40,838 bases of DNA from an uncultured Sphingomonas sp. (GTDB taxonomy: Bacteria > Pseudomonadota > Alphaproteobacteria > Sphingomonadales > Sphingomonadaceae): NCBI GenBank assembly GCA_913776255.1, contig CAJYLV010000050.1, positions 1-40,838 of the forward strand. Reading direction: 5' to 3'. How positions within the stretch are numbered: position 1 is the stretch's first letter; every line of letters begins with the position of its first letter. The notes under the pieces were generated by a model. It ran no database searches. It was given only the letters and a program-made list of their open reading frames with translations, and was not told the origin of the DNA. Shown in pieces: positions 25,615-35,587 of this stretch. The translations under genes were made by a program, and so were the position numbers.

Positions 25615-27125
25615 GCCAGCTCCTCCACCGCTGCGCGGAATGCCGCGCCCCGCTGCTCGAAATCGCGGAACTGGTCGAACGAGGCGGCGGCGGGCGACAG
25701 CAGCACGACGTCGCCGCGCTCCGCCTCCTGCATCGCCAGCTTCACCGCGCGCTCCAGCGTCTCGACCTCGGCGACCGGCACCTGCCCGCGCAGCATCGCG
25801 GCGAAGCGCGGGCCGCCCTCGCCGATCGTATAGGCGCGCACGACATTGCCGAGATGCGGCAGGCAGGCGTCGAGATCGTCGCCCTTCACCTTGCCGCCGA
25901 GAATCCAGTGGATGCGCGGAAAGGCGGCGAGCGCGGGCGCGGCGCTTTCGGGGTTGGTCGCCTTGCTGTCGTTGATCCACGCCACGCCGTTCAGCGTCGC
26001 GATCCGCTCCATGCGGTGCGGCAGCCCGGTGAAGGTCTCCAGCGCGCGTTCGATCGTCTCGGCGTCGACGCCCAGCGCCTCGGCGACAGCGACCGCGGCC
26101 TTGGCATTCTGTTCGTTGTGCGGGCCTTGCAGCGACGGCCAGCGCGCCTGCTCACCGGGCAGCGGCACGCCGTCGATGAAGCGGACGTTGAGCCCCGCCG
26201 GTGCGTCGGCGAGTACCTCAAGCTCCGCCTCCGCCTCGTAATCGACGATCGCGACATGCGCGGGCGACTGCATCGCGAACAGCCGCGCCTTGCTGGCGGC
26301 ATAGGCATCGAAGCCGTCGTAGCGGTCGAGATGGTCGGGGGTGACGTTGAGCAGCACCGCGACATCGCAGTCGAGCGTCTGCGTCAGGTCGATCTGGTAG
26401 CTCGACAGTTCGAGCACATAGACCCCGCCGTCGGGCAGCGGCTCCTGCGCGAGGATCGGCAGCCCGATGTTGCCGCCCATCCGCGCGGGGATGCCGGCGG
26501 TGTCGAGGATGTGGTGGACGAGCGCGGTGGTGGTCGACTTGCCGTTGGTGCCGGTGATCCCGACGACCTTGTGCGCGGGGAGGTCGGCGCGGGCCTGCGC
26601 GAACAGCTCGATGTCGCCGACGATCGGCACGCCCGCCGCGCGCGCCTTCGCGGCAAGCGGGTGCGTGTTGAGCGGCACGCCGGGGGAAACGACGAGCGCG
26701 TCCAGCCCGGCCAGATCGAGAGTATCGAGATCGGCAATCTCTAGAAGCCCTCTCCCCTCCGGGGAGTTCCGGGTCGAATGTGCCCCCGGCACATTCTCAA
26801 CATCGCGGGGTGATGTTGACCCGGGACTGGTTGGGTGAGGGGCCGGTGTCTCACCGAATCCGCCCTCTCTGCGAGGCTCCTGCCCCTCACCAGTGTCGGG
26901 TGAACAATGCCCCGCATTGTTCAGTCCATGCTGGGAGCATGGACGACCCGACACTCCCTCTCCCCCGAGGGGAGAGGGAGTAAAAAGGGACCGCTTCTCC
27001 GCATCGCTATCCCACGCCGTCACCCTCGCGCCGCCGGCGACGAGCGCACGAACGGTCGCGGCGCCCGAGCGTGCCAGCCCGAGCACCGCATAATGTTTCC
27101 CCGCCCAGGCGCGCGAGACGATCAT
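25611..27125 (-). CDS. murD: UDP-N-acetylmuramoylalanine--D-glutamate ligase with an in-frame repeat insertion
   Basis: MurD adds D-glutamate to UDP-MurNAc-L-Ala. The N-terminal [19 protein letters not shown], the ATP loop [19 protein letters not shown], the [10 protein letters not shown] and the [11 protein letters not shown] segments are intact. The protein has 504 residues where about 440 is usual. The excess is at residues 46-127, right after [11 protein letters not shown] in the UDP-binding domain, and is translated from an R3 repeat (Pro/Gly/Ser/Arg-rich, containing [13 protein letters not shown]). After it the normal sequence resumes at [19 protein letters not shown]. The frame is open throughout. 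The operon context implies the enzyme works with this insert, since MurD is essential in most bacteria. The ATG overlaps the mraY stop (ATGA). Confidence 0.95.
   Translation of the reverse strand: MIVSRAWAGKHYAVLGLARSGAATVRALVAGGARVTAWDSDAEKRSLFTPSPLGGEGVSGRPCSQHGLNNAGHCSPDTGEGQEPRREGGFGETPAPHPTSPGSTSPRDVENVPGAHSTRNSPEGRGLLEIADLDTLDLAGLDALVVSPGVPLNTHPLAAKARAAGVPIVGDIELFAQARADLPAHKVVGITGTNGKSTTTALVHHILDTAGIPARMGGNIGLPILAQEPLPDGGVYVLELSSYQIDLTQTLDCDVAVLLNVTPDHLDRYDGFDAYAASKARLFAMQSPAHVAIVDYEAEAELEVLADAPAGLNVRFIDGVPLPGEQARWPSLQGPHNEQNAKAAVAVAEALGVDAETIERALETFTGLPHRMERIATLNGVAWINDSKATNPESAAPALAAFPRIHWILGGKVKGDDLDACLPHLGNVVRAYTIGEGGPRFAAMLRGQVPVAEVETLERAVKLAMQEAERGDVVLLSPAAASFDQFRDFEQRGAAFRAAVEELA
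26765..26828. repeat. 64-bp two-hairpin module A, nested in R3 copy c
   Basis: The outer stem AGTTCCGGGTC/GACCCGGGACT (one mismatch) encloses two hairpins: 26776-26796 with a 9-bp stem and CCC loop, and 26797-26819 with a 10-bp stem (one G-T pair) and GGG loop. The last two bases of the second hairpin are shared with the outer stem. It is absent from R3 copy b. Confidence 0.8.
26892..26955. repeat. 64-bp two-hairpin module B, nested in R3 copy c
   Basis: The perfect 10-bp outer stem AGTGTCGGGT/ACCCGACACT encloses two perfect 9-bp hairpins: 26902-26922 (GAACAATGC, CCC loop) and 26924-26944 (GTCCATGCT, GGG loop). It has the same length, ends and loop sequences as module A, with different hairpin stem sequences. 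Confidence 0.82.
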
Positions 27126-28192
27126 CGCAGCTTCAACGTCGACAGCCCGGCCAGCGCCAGCACCAGCGAGATGATCCAGAAGCGGATCACCACCGTCGGC
27201 TCGCTCCACCCCAATTGCTCGAAATGATGGTGGATCGGCGCCATGCGGAAGATGCGCTTGCCGGTGCGCTTGTACCAGAACACCTGGATGATGACCGAGA
27301 GCGCCTCGACCACGAACAGCCCGCCGATGATCCCCAGCACGATCTCGTGATGCGCGACCACCGCGATCGTGCCGAGCGCGCCGCCGAGCGCGAGGCTGCC
27401 GGTATCACCCATGAACACCGCCGCGGGCGGTGCATTGTACCACAGGAACGCCAGCCCGCCGCCGATCACCGCGCCGCAGAAGATCGCCAGCTCGCCCGCG
27501 CGCGGGACGTGCGGGATGCCGAGATAGTCGGCGAACTTCACGTTGCCCGCCAGATAGACGATCAGCATGAACGCGACGCTGGCGATGATGACCGGCATCG
27601 TCGCCAGCCCGTCGAGCCCGTCAGTCAGGTTCACCGCATTGCCGAACGCGACGATCGTGAACGCGGCGAAGATCGGGTAGAAATAGCCGAGGTCGACGAA
27701 ATAGCGGCTGGTGAACGGGAAATAGAGCCCGGAGCCATTCTCCTGCATCACGATCCACGCCGCCACGCCGGCGATGGCGAATTCCAGTAACAGCCGCACC
27801 CGCCCGGAGACGCCCGCGGTACTGGCCTTCCGCACCTTGTCGTAATCGTCGAGGAAGCCGATCGCGCCGAAGCCGAGCGTGACGAACAGGCACGCCCAGA
27901 CGAACGGGTTGCGCAGGTCCATCCAGATCAGCACCGACAGCACCAGGCTGGTGAGGATCATCAGCCCGCCCATCGTCGGGGTGCCGCGCTTGGCGAGATG
28001 CGTCTGCGGGCCGTCGGCGCGGATCGGCTGCCCCTTGCCCTGCCGGACGCGCAGCCAGCCGATGAAGCGCGGGCCGATGATGAGCCCGATCAGCAACGCG
28101 GTGGCGACCGCCGCACCGGCGCGAAACGTCTGATAGCGGATCAGGTTGAACCCGCCCGCGAAACCGAGTTGTTCGGCGATCCAGTACAGCAA
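27122..28192 (-). CDS. mraY: Phospho-N-acetylmuramoyl-pentapeptide transferase
   Basis: This 356-residue polytopic enzyme makes lipid I by joining phospho-MurNAc-pentapeptide to undecaprenyl phosphate. About ten membrane spans are visible. Catalytic and substrate motifs are [11 protein letters not shown], the Asp-containing [13 protein letters not shown], and [12 protein letters not shown], with [12 protein letters not shown] near the end. The start is a TTG codon (28192-28190) reading [11 protein letters not shown], one base after the murF stop; no in-frame ATG lies nearby. A TTG start may lower its translation relative to its neighbours. Confidence 0.96.
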   Translation of the reverse strand: MLYWIAEQLGFAGGFNLIRYQTFRAGAAVATALLIGLIIGPRFIGWLRVRQGKGQPIRADGPQTHLAKRGTPTMGGLMILTSLVLSVLIWMDLRNPFVWACLFVTLGFGAIGFLDDYDKVRKASTAGVSGRVRLLLEFAIAGVAAWIVMQENGSGLYFPFTSRYFVDLGYFYPIFAAFTIVAFGNAVNLTDGLDGLATMPVIIASVAFMLIVYLAGNVKFADYLGIPHVPRAGELAIFCGAVIGGGLAFLWYNAPPAAVFMGDTGSLALGGALGTIAVVAHHEIVLGIIGGLFVVEALSVIIQVFWYKRTGKRIFRMAPIHHHFEQLGWSEPTVVIRFWIISLVLALAGLSTLKLR

Positions 28193-28193
28193 C

Positions 28194-29560
<1,367 letters not shown>

Positions 29561-29564
<4 letters not shown>

Positions 29565-30976
29565 GCCGCCACCTCACGCGCGACGGTCACGTCATCGAAC
29601 GGCAGCACGAGGTCGCCGACGATCTGCCCCTGTTCGTGGCCCTTGCCGGCGATCAGCACGATATCTCCCGCGCGCGCCTCGGCCACCGCGGCGGCGATCG
29701 CGGCGCGGCGGTCGCCGATCTCGCGTGCGCCGCGCGCGCCTTCGAGCACCGCGCGACGGATCAGCGCCGCATCCTCAGTGCGCGGATTGTCGTCGGTGAC
29801 GATCACCACCTCGGCGCTCGCCACCGCGACCTGCCCCATCGGCACGCGCTTGCCCGCGTCGCGGTCGCCGCCCGCACCGAAGACGAGGATCAGCCGCCCC
29901 TCGACATGCGGGCGCAGCGCGGCGCACGCCGCCTCGATCGCGTCGGGCGTATGCGCATAATCGACATAGACCGGCACTCCACCCGCGGTAATCGCCGCCC
30001 GCTCCAGCCGCCCGCGCACCGGCTGCAAGCGCGCGAGGCCGGCGAGCGTCTGCGCGACGTCGCCGCCGGTCGCGATCACCAGCCCGGCGGCGACCAGCGC
30101 GTTCGCGGCCTGATAGCCACCGATCAGCGGCAACGTGACGCGGTGGTCCTGACCGTCGGCGCGGATCGTCAGCCCCTGCCCCAGCAAGGTCGGCGCACGC
30201 GCGACCAGCCGCAGGTCGTCGCCATGCTCGCCGACCGTGAAGACGCGATTGCCGCGCTCACGCGCGATATCGATCACGCGTTCCGAATTGGGATCGTCGA
30301 CCCACACCACCGCGGTGCCGCCATCGGCCAGCACTTGCGCGAACAGCCGCAGCTTGGCGGTGAAATAGGCCGCCATGTCGCCGTGGTAATCGAGATGGTC
30401 GCGGCTGAGGTTGGTGAACGCCGCCGCGCGCACCGGCAGCCCCTCGGTGCGATACTGGCTGAGCCCGTGGCTCGACGCCTCGAATGCGACATGCGTCACC
30501 CCCTCGCGCGCCAGCCCGGCGACGTTCGACAGGAAGGTGACCACGTCCGGCGTGGTCAGTCCGGTGACGACGCGCTCGTCGGCGGTGGCGACGCCCAGCG
30601 TGCCGATCGACGCGGCATGATGCCCCGCCATCCGCCACAGCTGCCGCGTCATCTCGACGGTGGAGGTCTTGCCGTTGGTGCCCGTCACCGCGACCGCTGT
30701 TTCGGGAAACGGCGCGAAGAAGCGCGCTGCCAACCGGGCGAACGCCTCGCGGGGGGTATAGTCGCGGATATGGAGCGCACCCTCGACCTGCGCCTGCGGC
30801 CGCGCCACCACAGCCACCGCGCCCGCCTCGATCGCCGCCGGGATGTAATCCTCGCCGTTCACCCGCGCGCCCTCGAACGCGCCGAAGATCGTACCGGGCG
30901 CGACCTTGCGGTGGTCGATCGCGAACCCGGTGACCGCCTGCTCGCCGCCGCCCTCGACCAGTTGCGACAGCTTCAT
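29561..30976 (-). CDS. murE: UDP-N-acetylmuramoyl-tripeptide synthetase (meso-diaminopimelate adding)
   Basis: This 471-residue Mur ligase adds the third residue of the stem peptide. It shows the ATP loop VTGTNGKTSTVEMTRQLW, the FEASSHGLSQYR segment, and DDNPRTED. The DNPR motif is the known marker of enzymes that use meso-diaminopimelate instead of lysine, so this organism should have mDAP-type peptidoglycan. The ATG at 30976 lies ten bases after the ftsI stop. Confidence 0.96.
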
Positions 30977-30986
30977 GCCCGCGTCC

Positions 30987-32702
30987 TCACTGCCCGCCGC
31001 TCTTCGGCGCGCGATCGGGATCGTTCCACAACGTCGGGACGATGTCCGAGACGTCGATGTCGCGGTTGTCGTCCGGCGTCACGCCCAGGATCGCGCCGAC
31101 GCGCGAAATCGTGCGGCCGACGACCGGGGCGACGTTCCACGCGGCGGTCTTCCACCCGAAGGTCTCCTTCGTGCCAAGCGGCGAGTCGAGCATCGCCACC
31201 ACCACATAGCGCGGCGCGTCCATCGGGAAAGCCGCCGCGAAGGTCGCGACGTTGCGCGACCGGTCGTAGCCCCCCGCCACCGCCGCCTCGGCGGTGCCGG
31301 TTTTGCCGCCGACCCGGTAGCCCGGCGCATCGCCCTTGCGCCCGGTGCCGCGCAGCACGATCAGCCGCAGCATCTGGCGCATCCGCGCGCTGGTCGCCTC
31401 GCTGATGACACGCCGTCCGGCGACCTCATGCCCCGGCTGCACCTTGAGCAACGTCGCCGGCCGCCACGTTCCGCCGTTGACCAGCGCGGCATAGGCATTG
31501 GCGAGGTGTAGCGGCGTCACCGCGATGCCGTGGCCATAGGCGGTGGTCATCGTCGTGGTGCGCGCCCAGAAGGTCGGCCACAGCGGGCGCCCCTTCTCGC
31601 GCACTTCGATGTCGGGACGCGTGTCGAAGCCGAGCTTGCGGAACATCTTCTGCATCCGCTCCGGCCCGACCTCGTCGGCGACGCGCGCGGTGGCGACGTT
31701 GGAGGAATAGATCAGCGTCTCCGCCATATTGAGCCAGCGCTTCGGATCGCCGCGCTCGTCATGGATCGTGAAGCGCCCGACCTGCAGCGGATGCGTCGCG
31801 TCGAAGCGGCGCTCCATCGAGGTGACGACGCCATTGTCGATCGCCGCCGCCATCGTGATCGGCTTGAAGGTCGAGCCCAGCTCGAACACGCTCTGCGTGG
31901 TGATGTTGCGGAGCTGCTCGCTGCCCGACATGCCGACGCGGTTCGGGTTGAAGGTCGGCAGCGACACCATCGCCACCACCTCGCCTGTATGGACGTCGAG
32001 CACGATCCCCCCGCCGCCGCGCGCCGAGAAGGTCGTCATCGCGCGGCCCAGCTCGCTCTCCATCGCCGCCTGCACGCGCGTGTCGATCGCCAGCGCGACC
32101 GGCTGGTTGATCGTCGCGGGGTTGGTCAGCCGCTCGTCGAGCGCGCGCTCGATCCCGCTCATGCCGTGGCCGCCGCTGATAAAGCCCAGCACGTGCGCGC
32201 CGAGCGTCGATTGCGGATAGAGACGCTGCGTCTCGCGCTCGAACACGATGCCCGGCTCGCCGATCGCGTTGACCGCCTCGACCAGCGCCGGGCTGGCGCG
32301 GCGGTTGAGATAGGTGAAGCTGACCGGGCGGGTGATCTGCGCATAGAACCACGCCTGATCGCCGCGGTCGGGCATCAGGTCGGCGAGCTTCTGCGCGATC
32401 TGCGACGGGTCGCCGAGCAGCTTCTTCGGATGGACGCCGATCGTCCAGGCGTCGATCGTCCGCGCGAGCGGCGCGCCGTTGCGGTCGACGATATCGCCAC
32501 GCGGCGCGGCGAGCACCGGGGCGTTGCCGCGCTCGCCGCCCTCGGTCAACCCGAGCATCGCCAGCCGTCCGATCACGATCAGCACCGCCGCCGCGAACAG
32601 CAGCATCAGCATCATCAGGCGCAGGTGTTGCGTCGCCAGCATCTGCTGGCGCTGGTCGCCCGAACGGCCGGCGCGAAGGGGTCGGGCGACCAGCGTGGTC
32701 AC
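30987..32702 (-). CDS. ftsI: Septal peptidoglycan transpeptidase FtsI (PBP3)
   Basis: This 571-residue class B penicillin-binding protein cross-links septal peptidoglycan. It has a short cytoplasmic tail, a membrane span at about residues 30-50 (LMMLMLLFAAAVLIVIGRLA), a pedestal domain, and the transpeptidase domain with STFK (active-site Ser in ELGSTFKPI), SSN (YSSNVATA) and KTG (VGGKTGTAEA). The start is GTG at 32702, overlapping the ftsL stop (GTGA). It works with FtsW, encoded in the same operon. Confidence 0.96.
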   Translation of the reverse strand: MTTLVARPLRAGRSGDQRQQMLATQHLRLMMLMLLFAAAVLIVIGRLAMLGLTEGGERGNAPVLAAPRGDIVDRNGAPLARTIDAWTIGVHPKKLLGDPSQIAQKLADLMPDRGDQAWFYAQITRPVSFTYLNRRASPALVEAVNAIGEPGIVFERETQRLYPQSTLGAHVLGFISGGHGMSGIERALDERLTNPATINQPVALAIDTRVQAAMESELGRAMTTFSARGGGGIVLDVHTGEVVAMVSLPTFNPNRVGMSGSEQLRNITTQSVFELGSTFKPITMAAAIDNGVVTSMERRFDATHPLQVGRFTIHDERGDPKRWLNMAETLIYSSNVATARVADEVGPERMQKMFRKLGFDTRPDIEVREKGRPLWPTFWARTTTMTTAYGHGIAVTPLHLANAYAALVNGGTWRPATLLKVQPGHEVAGRRVISEATSARMRQMLRLIVLRGTGRKGDAPGYRVGGKTGTAEAAVAGGYDRSRNVATFAAAFPMDAPRYVVVAMLDSPLGTKETFGWKTAAWNVAPVVGRTISRVGAILGVTPDDNRDIDVSDIVPTLWNDPDRAPKSGGQ

Positions 32703-33313
32703 CGCAGGCGGCTCCGTTCGGCGCGGGCGCCGCTCAGCAGGTCACCCAGCGTGTTGTCGCTGAGCAGCCCGCGATCGAGCATCGCGACCTTGGCGACCTT
32801 GACCGGCGCGACCGCGGCGCGCGCGGCGACCTTGGTGACGGTGACCGGGGCGGTGGTGGCGGCGGCGACCTGCACCGCGGCGACCTTGACGACGGCGGGG
32901 GCGGTGGTGGCGGCGCTGGCGGTGGCGACCGCGGGGACGAGGGCGGCGACCGGCGCGGCGGGGACGATCAGCTGCGCGGTCTGCACCGGCACGTCACGCC
33001 CCGGCGCGGGCAGCCCCTGCACGGGCGAGAGCGCTGCCAGCGCGCGCTCGTTGGCGACGAACTGCTGCGCGGTCGGCACCGTCAGCGCCAGCGTGTTGCC
33101 GTTCCAGCGTTCGAGCTGCGCGAGGTTCGCGCGCACGTCGAACTCGGTCTCCAGCGCGCGGATGTCGCGCTCCGCCGAGGCGATGCGCCGGTCGACCTGC
33201 TCCAGCCGCTTGCGCTCCGCCGCGACCTGCGACGACACGAGGTAGAAGCCGATCGCCACGATCGCGCAGCCGGTCAGCCACCCCAGCCCCTTCAACCGAT
33301 ATATCGCCGCCAT
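32699..33313 (-). CDS. ftsL: FtsL-like divisome protein with long Ala/Val-rich tail
   Basis: This 204-residue protein sits in the ftsL position between rsmH and ftsI. It has a membrane span at about residues 9-27 (LGWLTGCAIVAIGFYLVSS) and a periplasmic coiled coil at about 28-65 (ERKRLEQVDRRIASAERDIR), the FtsL plan. LERWNGNTLALTVPTAQQFV follows, as in alphaproteobacterial FtsL. The last hundred residues are unusual: long runs of Ala, Val, Thr and Pro (VATASAATTAPAVVKVAA). FtsL is often only 90-120 residues. The ATG is two bases after the rsmH stop. Confidence 0.82.
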   Translation of the reverse strand: MAAIYRLKGLGWLTGCAIVAIGFYLVSSQVAAERKRLEQVDRRIASAERDIRALETEFDVRANLAQLERWNGNTLALTVPTAQQFVANERALAALSPVQGLPAPGRDVPVQTAQLIVPAAPVAALVPAVATASAATTAPAVVKVAAVQVAAATTAPVTVTKVAARAAVAPVKVAKVAMLDRGLLSDNTLGDLLSGARAERSRLR

Positions 33314-33315
33314 CG

Positions 33316-34257
33316 TTACGCCTCCAAACGCCAAGGGGCCGCCCCGGTACGCCGGGCGGTGCGAAGTGTGGCGGAGCGGGCGCGCGGGTTGGCGGCCAGC
33401 TCCGCTTCGCCCGCACGTATCGCGCGGGCGGTGATCTCGAAGGTCGGTTCGCGCACGGGCGCGCTGACCGGCAGGTGACGCGACCCGCCGGGGGCGGCGC
33501 CCGAGCGGTCGCGCAGGAAGCGCTTGACGATGCGATCCTCCAGCGAGTGGAAGGTGACGATCGCCAGCCGCCCCCCGGGCTTCAGCACGCGCTCGGCGGC
33601 CTCCAGCCCCTGCGTCAGCTCGTCCAGCTCGCCGTTGACGTGGATGCGCACCGCCTGGAAGGCGCGGGTCGCCGGGTCCTTCTTGTCGTGCGGGCGATGG
33701 CCCAGCGCCTTGCGGACCACGGTCGCGAACTGCGCGGTCGTGGTGAGCGGACGCGCCGCGACCACCGCGCGCGCGATCCGCCGCGACTTCGGCTCCTCGC
33801 CATAACGGTAGAGCACGTCGGCGATCTGCTCTTCCTCGGCCTCGTTGAGGAAGTCGGCGGCGGACATGCCCGCTTGGCTCATCCGCATGTCGAGCGGACC
33901 GTCCGACTGGAACGAGAAGCCGCGCTGCGCCTGATCGAGCTGCATCGACGACACGCCGATGTCCATCGTCACGCCGTCGACCGGCACCGCGTCGCGCGCC
34001 GCCAGCTCCGACTCGAGCGCCGAGAAGGTGGCAGGGACGAGCGTCAGCGCCGCCTCTTCCTCCAGCGCGCGGCCGTTGGCGATCGCGTCCGGATCGCGGT
34101 CGAACGCGATCACCGCCGCGCCGGTCGCGAGGATCGCGCGGGTATAGCCGCCGGCGCCGAAGGTCGCGTCGACATGGCACTCGCCGGGGGCAGGGGCGAG
34201 CGCGGCGACGACCTCGTCGAGCAGGACGGGGATGTGCGGGGCGGCAAGGCTGCTCAC
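33316..34257 (-). CDS. rsmH: 16S rRNA (cytosine(1402)-N(4))-methyltransferase
   Basis: This 313-residue SAM-dependent enzyme, formerly MraW, methylates C1402 of 16S rRNA in the decoding centre. It has [15 protein letters not shown], the SAM loop [17 protein letters not shown], the [20 protein letters not shown] segment and [18 protein letters not shown]. The start is GTG at 34257, overlapping the mraZ stop (GTGA). Confidence 0.96.
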   Translation of the reverse strand: MSSLAAPHIPVLLDEVVAALAPAPGECHVDATFGAGGYTRAILATGAAVIAFDRDPDAIANGRALEEEAALTLVPATFSALESELAARDAVPVDGVTMDIGVSSMQLDQAQRGFSFQSDGPLDMRMSQAGMSAADFLNEAEEEQIADVLYRYGEEPKSRRIARAVVAARPLTTTAQFATVVRKALGHRPHDKKDPATRAFQAVRIHVNGELDELTQGLEAAERVLKPGGRLAIVTFHSLEDRIVKRFLRDRSGAAPGGSRHLPVSAPVREPTFEITARAIRAGEAELAANPRARSATLRTARRTGAAPWRLEA

Positions 34258-34757
34258 GACAGGGGTATCCCCTTGTCCTCGCAGGTGAACTCCACATACT
34301 CCTTGAGGAAGGGATCGATGCCTGGCGTCTCGATCAGGACGTTAGGCGCCCAGATCGTGATCCAGTTGAACGCGCCCAGGAACACCGCCGCGCCGGCGAT
34401 CCGCGCATAGCGGCGCTCGAACGTCGGCATGATGAAGCGGCCCGAGCCGTCGAACGGCAGCGGCTCGGCGCCGCCGGCACGGTCGAGGATGTTATAGTCG
34501 GTGCGCCCGCTGGTCGCGAATTGCGCGGCGTCGAGCGCCTCCAGCTTCGCCTTCCAGAACGGCACGAAGCCGGGGTCGTAGGCGATCAGGCAACGATGTT
34601 CGGGATGCGGGGCGATGATGACGGTCCCGCCGTCCTTGCCGTCCTCGCGCGGGGCGTTCTTGGCCAGCGTCGCGCGCAGGGTGTTGGGAATCGCGACCCG
34701 GCCCTTGTCGTCGACAAGACCGAGACCCTTTCCCTGATAATCCACCCTGTCGACCAC
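34254..34757 (-). CDS. mraZ: Transcriptional regulator MraZ
   Basis: This protein of about 167 residues belongs to the AbrB-like MraZ family, which in E. coli represses its own dcw operon. The first MraZ repeat is [18 protein letters not shown] and the second is in the [19 protein letters not shown] region. The start is uncertain: I favour GTG at 34757 ([11 protein letters not shown]), with GAGG five bases upstream; GTG at 34745 (MDYQGKG) and GTG at 34763 are alternatives. A frame extending to 34925 would cover the operator region and is unlikely. It is the first gene of the operon and overlaps rsmH. Confidence 0.9.
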   Translation of the reverse strand: MVDRVDYQGKGLGLVDDKGRVAIPNTLRATLAKNAPREDGKDGGTVIIAPHPEHRCLIAYDPGFVPFWKAKLEALDAAQFATSGRTDYNILDRAGGAEPLPFDGSGRFIMPTFERRYARIAGAAVFLGAFNWITIWAPNVLIETPGIDPFLKEYVEFTCEDKGIPLS

Positions 34758-34860
34758 GCCCACCTCGCACCCGGAGCGCACAACCACCCTGCCCGACGCA
34801 CGGCCATCGCCGCGCGCCGACGTTGCCGTCAGCAAACAACAGTGGTTCTGCCCCCAATGT

Positions 34861-34925
34861 CGTCGGGGATAGGTAACAGGGTTAAACGGGGAAGAGAAGG
34901 GATTTTCGGGGAAATTCGGGGACAA
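34861..34925. promoter_or_regulatory. G-tract array upstream of mraZ, candidate MraZ operator
   Basis: On the plus strand GGG or GGGG occurs at 34865, 34879, 34888, 34899, 34908 and 34918, mostly 9-11 bp apart. The last two lie in a perfect 10-bp tandem repeat TTCGGGGAAA-TTCGGGGA. MraZ of E. coli binds TGGG repeats spaced by one helical turn before mraZ, so this is the expected operator position and layout. In the 34758-35191 gap no gene was seen. Confidence 0.6.
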
Positions 34926-35048
34926 GCCACTTTGCTGTCAGAATTTCCCCGGATTCCATGGCGGAGCATGGGCGCGCCGCCGCCGCGTAGCCGGACGCGC
35001 GCCGCCCCGGCGGGCGCAGAAGCGGCGATTTTGCTTAACGAGGGGCGC

Positions 35049-35070
35049 TTTCCCCGGATTTCCCCGGCGA
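35049..35070. promoter_or_regulatory. Second, inverted pair of the same motif farther upstream of mraZ
   Basis: TTTCCCCGGA-TTTCCCCGG is a 10-bp tandem repeat which, read on the minus strand, gives CCGGGGAAAT twice, the same motif as the array at 34861-34925 but in opposite orientation. A single further copy (AATTTCCCCGG) lies at about 34942-34952. Confidence 0.45.
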
Positions 35071-35161
35071 CTCCGCCGCGCGGGCCAGGCATGCCCGGAC
35101 GCGCGCCGATTATCTGCCGATCCTGCGGTGCGAATCGGCGTGCGGCCCGCAACATAGCCGT

Positions 35162-35191
35162 CCGCCGCGGTGACGGACCGCGACGCGGCGG
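35162..35191 (-). terminator. Hairpin after the 118-residue membrane protein gene
   Basis: A perfect 8-bp GC stem (CCGCCGCG/CGCGGCGG) with a 14-base loop lies directly after the stop codon at 35192. No T-run follows, so it may stabilise the 3' end rather than terminate transcription. Confidence 0.4.
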
Positions 35192-35548
35192 TCACAGCAT
35201 GCCGTTGGTCGAGGACGAATCGGGCGCGGACTGCTGCGGGACCGGCGATTCGGCGGCGGAGGGCGTCGGCGCCGCGCCGGGGGTGACGCCCATCTCGGCA
35301 AGCGGTTCGTTCGCGGGCGCAGCGGTCGGTGCCGATGCCGGCGCGCTCATGTTGGCGACCAGTTCCGGTTGCGCGGCACCGGTCACGCTGACCGGCTGTT
35401 GCTGGTTCACCGAAGAAAAGATCGCGCTCGCCAGCCCGATCAACAGCACGACCGCCGCCAGACCGATCATTCCGACGCGCACGCGCTGCCGGGTCTGTTC
35501 CGCCTGTTGCCGTTCGACGGCGGCTTTATCTTTGTGAGGAGCCTTCAT
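35192..35548 (-). CDS. Small single-span membrane protein of unknown function
   Basis: This 118-residue protein has a charged cytoplasmic start (about 24 residues, MKAPHKDKAAVERQQAEQ), one membrane span at about 25-45 (VGMIGLAAVVLLIGLASAIF) and a periplasmic Pro/Ala/Ser-rich, probably disordered tail. No domain is recognised. It lies between the mraZ promoter region and a cysteine synthase-like gene, on the same strand as both. Composition and codon use resemble the neighbours. Confidence 0.75.
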   Translation of the reverse strand: MKAPHKDKAAVERQQAEQTRQRVRVGMIGLAAVVLLIGLASAIFSSVNQQQPVSVTGAAQPELVANMSAPASAPTAAPANEPLAEMGVTPGAAPTPSAAESPVPQQSAPDSSSTNGML

Positions 35549-35550
35549 CG

Positions 35551-35581
35551 GTCGCGCGTATCTAACCGATCGTCGCGCGAC
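35551..35581 (-). terminator. Inverted repeat between the cysteine synthase-like gene and the membrane protein gene
   Basis: GTCGCGCG (35551-35558) and CGCGCGAC (35574-35581) form a perfect 8-bp stem with a 15-base loop, seven bases after the stop at 35588. There is no T-run. It could attenuate transcription into the 118-residue gene. Confidence 0.3.
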
Positions 35582-35587
35582 TGTCGA

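Larger units (their letters stand above)
26748..26978. repeat. R3 palindromic repeat, copy c, in frame within murD and carrying two nested modules
   Basis: Its right end is the same hairpin as copy b (CCCTCTCCCC-CGA-GGGGAGAGGG, 26956-26978), and its left end is CCCTCTCCCCTCCGGGG. The core (GGCCGGTGTCTCACCGA...CCTCTCTGCGAGGC) is copy b in opposite orientation. It is about 120 bp longer than copy b because of two 64-bp insertions at 26765-26828 and 26892-26955. Confidence 0.88.

Noticed and set aside
7187..26978. Treating the R3 copies as remnants of an insertion sequence with a transposase.
   Set aside because: No transposase-like frame is inside any copy; each is about 100-230 bp and wholly palindromic, so a non-autonomous repeat is the better description.
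34758..34925. An N-terminal extension of MraZ back to 34925.
   Set aside because: It would translate the G-tract array and promoter region; the family begins near the DYQGKG segment.
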